Shown here in pieces: positions 12,998 to 13,118 of a stretch of DNA of 13,118 bases (position 1 is its first letter; each line of letters starts with the position of its first letter). Location: assembly GCA_026413805.1 (NCBI GenBank), contig JAOAKE010000023.1, positions 1 to 13,118 of the forward strand, written 5' to 3'. Both the position numbers and the translations under genes were made by a program. The notes beneath the pieces were generated by a model. It made no database searches, was not told the origin of the DNA, and worked only from the letters and a program-made list of their open reading frames with translations. The DNA comes from Microcaldota archaeon (lineage in GTDB: Archaea > Micrarchaeota > Micrarchaeia > Anstonellales > Anstonellaceae).

Positions 12998-13118
12998 CTT
13001 TCCCAAAAGACTTAAAAATGATTGATGAGAATGGCAAAACAAGGAGGAATGATAATATGAAAAGGATGTTGATGCTGCCTTTGGCAGTGCTGCTGCTTGT
13101 GGCAGTGGCGAATGCACA
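12998..13118 (+). repeat. Direct repeat, copy 2 (continues beyond the window)
   Basis: This is the second copy of 12473-12593, including TATA box (13012-13019), ribosome-binding site and the first 62 bases of the coding region. The sequence between the copies (12883-12997) holds only the terminator and shows no gene. Confidence 0.95.
13057..13118 (+). CDS. Two-helix pilin-like protein, copy 2 (3' end outside window)
   Basis: The visible 20 codons encode the same signal peptide as the gene at 12532 and are identical at the DNA level. GGAGG lies at the same distance from the ATG. Whether the mature part is also identical or has diverged cannot be seen. Its own promoter copy suggests independent expression. 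Confidence 0.8.
   Translation, partial: MKRMLMLPLAVLLLVAVANA

Noticed and set aside
12722..13117. Minus-strand open frame across the second pilin copy
   Set aside because: It resembles the antisense frame in copy 1 only because the DNA is duplicated; no start signal or domain.
1..13118. CRISPR arrays, insertion sequences, prophage genes
   Set aside because: No short regularly spaced repeats, transposase or integrase motifs were seen on either strand.

Overview
The window looks archaeal. It encodes an archaeal/eukaryal-type release factor aRF1 (NIKS and GGQ motifs), an archaeal-type tyrosyl-tRNA synthetase, a 7S-type SRP RNA, an S-layer protein tail, a pilin-like protein with a class III signal peptide, and TATA-box promoters about 24-30 bases upstream of start codons. 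FtsZ plus very tight gene packing suggest a euryarchaeal or DPANN-like lineage; the sequence alone does not fix the phylum.

Layout. 1-578: C-terminus of an S-layer protein, followed by two intrinsic-terminator-like hairpins. 772-3390: two co-directional envelope proteins of unknown function that share a homologous cysteine-containing C-terminal domain. 3430-4494: tyrS, apparently leaderless. 4496-5155 (minus): class III signal peptide protein, ending one base from tyrS. 5208-8220: a membrane-anchored Lon-type (S16) protease without an ATPase domain, followed after one base by a divergent argininosuccinate-synthase-like enzyme. 8290-8958: beta carbonic anhydrase. 9093-10298: aRF1. 10325-11281 (minus): a short FtsZ. 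About 11344-11610: SRP RNA, divergent from ftsZ. 11648-12284 (minus): a probably frame-disrupted membrane protein and, upstream of it, a 44-residue zinc-ribbon protein. 12365-12471: tRNA-Ser(GCU) with a 20-nt insertion in the T loop, probably an intron. 12532-12882: a VirB2/TrbC-like pilin candidate. 13057 onward: the start of a near-identical second copy, duplicated with its promoter.

The genes combine core information processing (tyrS, aRF1, SRP RNA, tRNA-Ser), cell division (FtsZ) and an unusually rich set of cell-surface proteins. The points most worth following are the tandem two-helix pilin genes, the tRNA T-loop insertion, the paired envelope proteins with a shared unnamed domain, the altered ArgG-like enzyme, and three places where one TATA-like box appears to serve two divergent genes.
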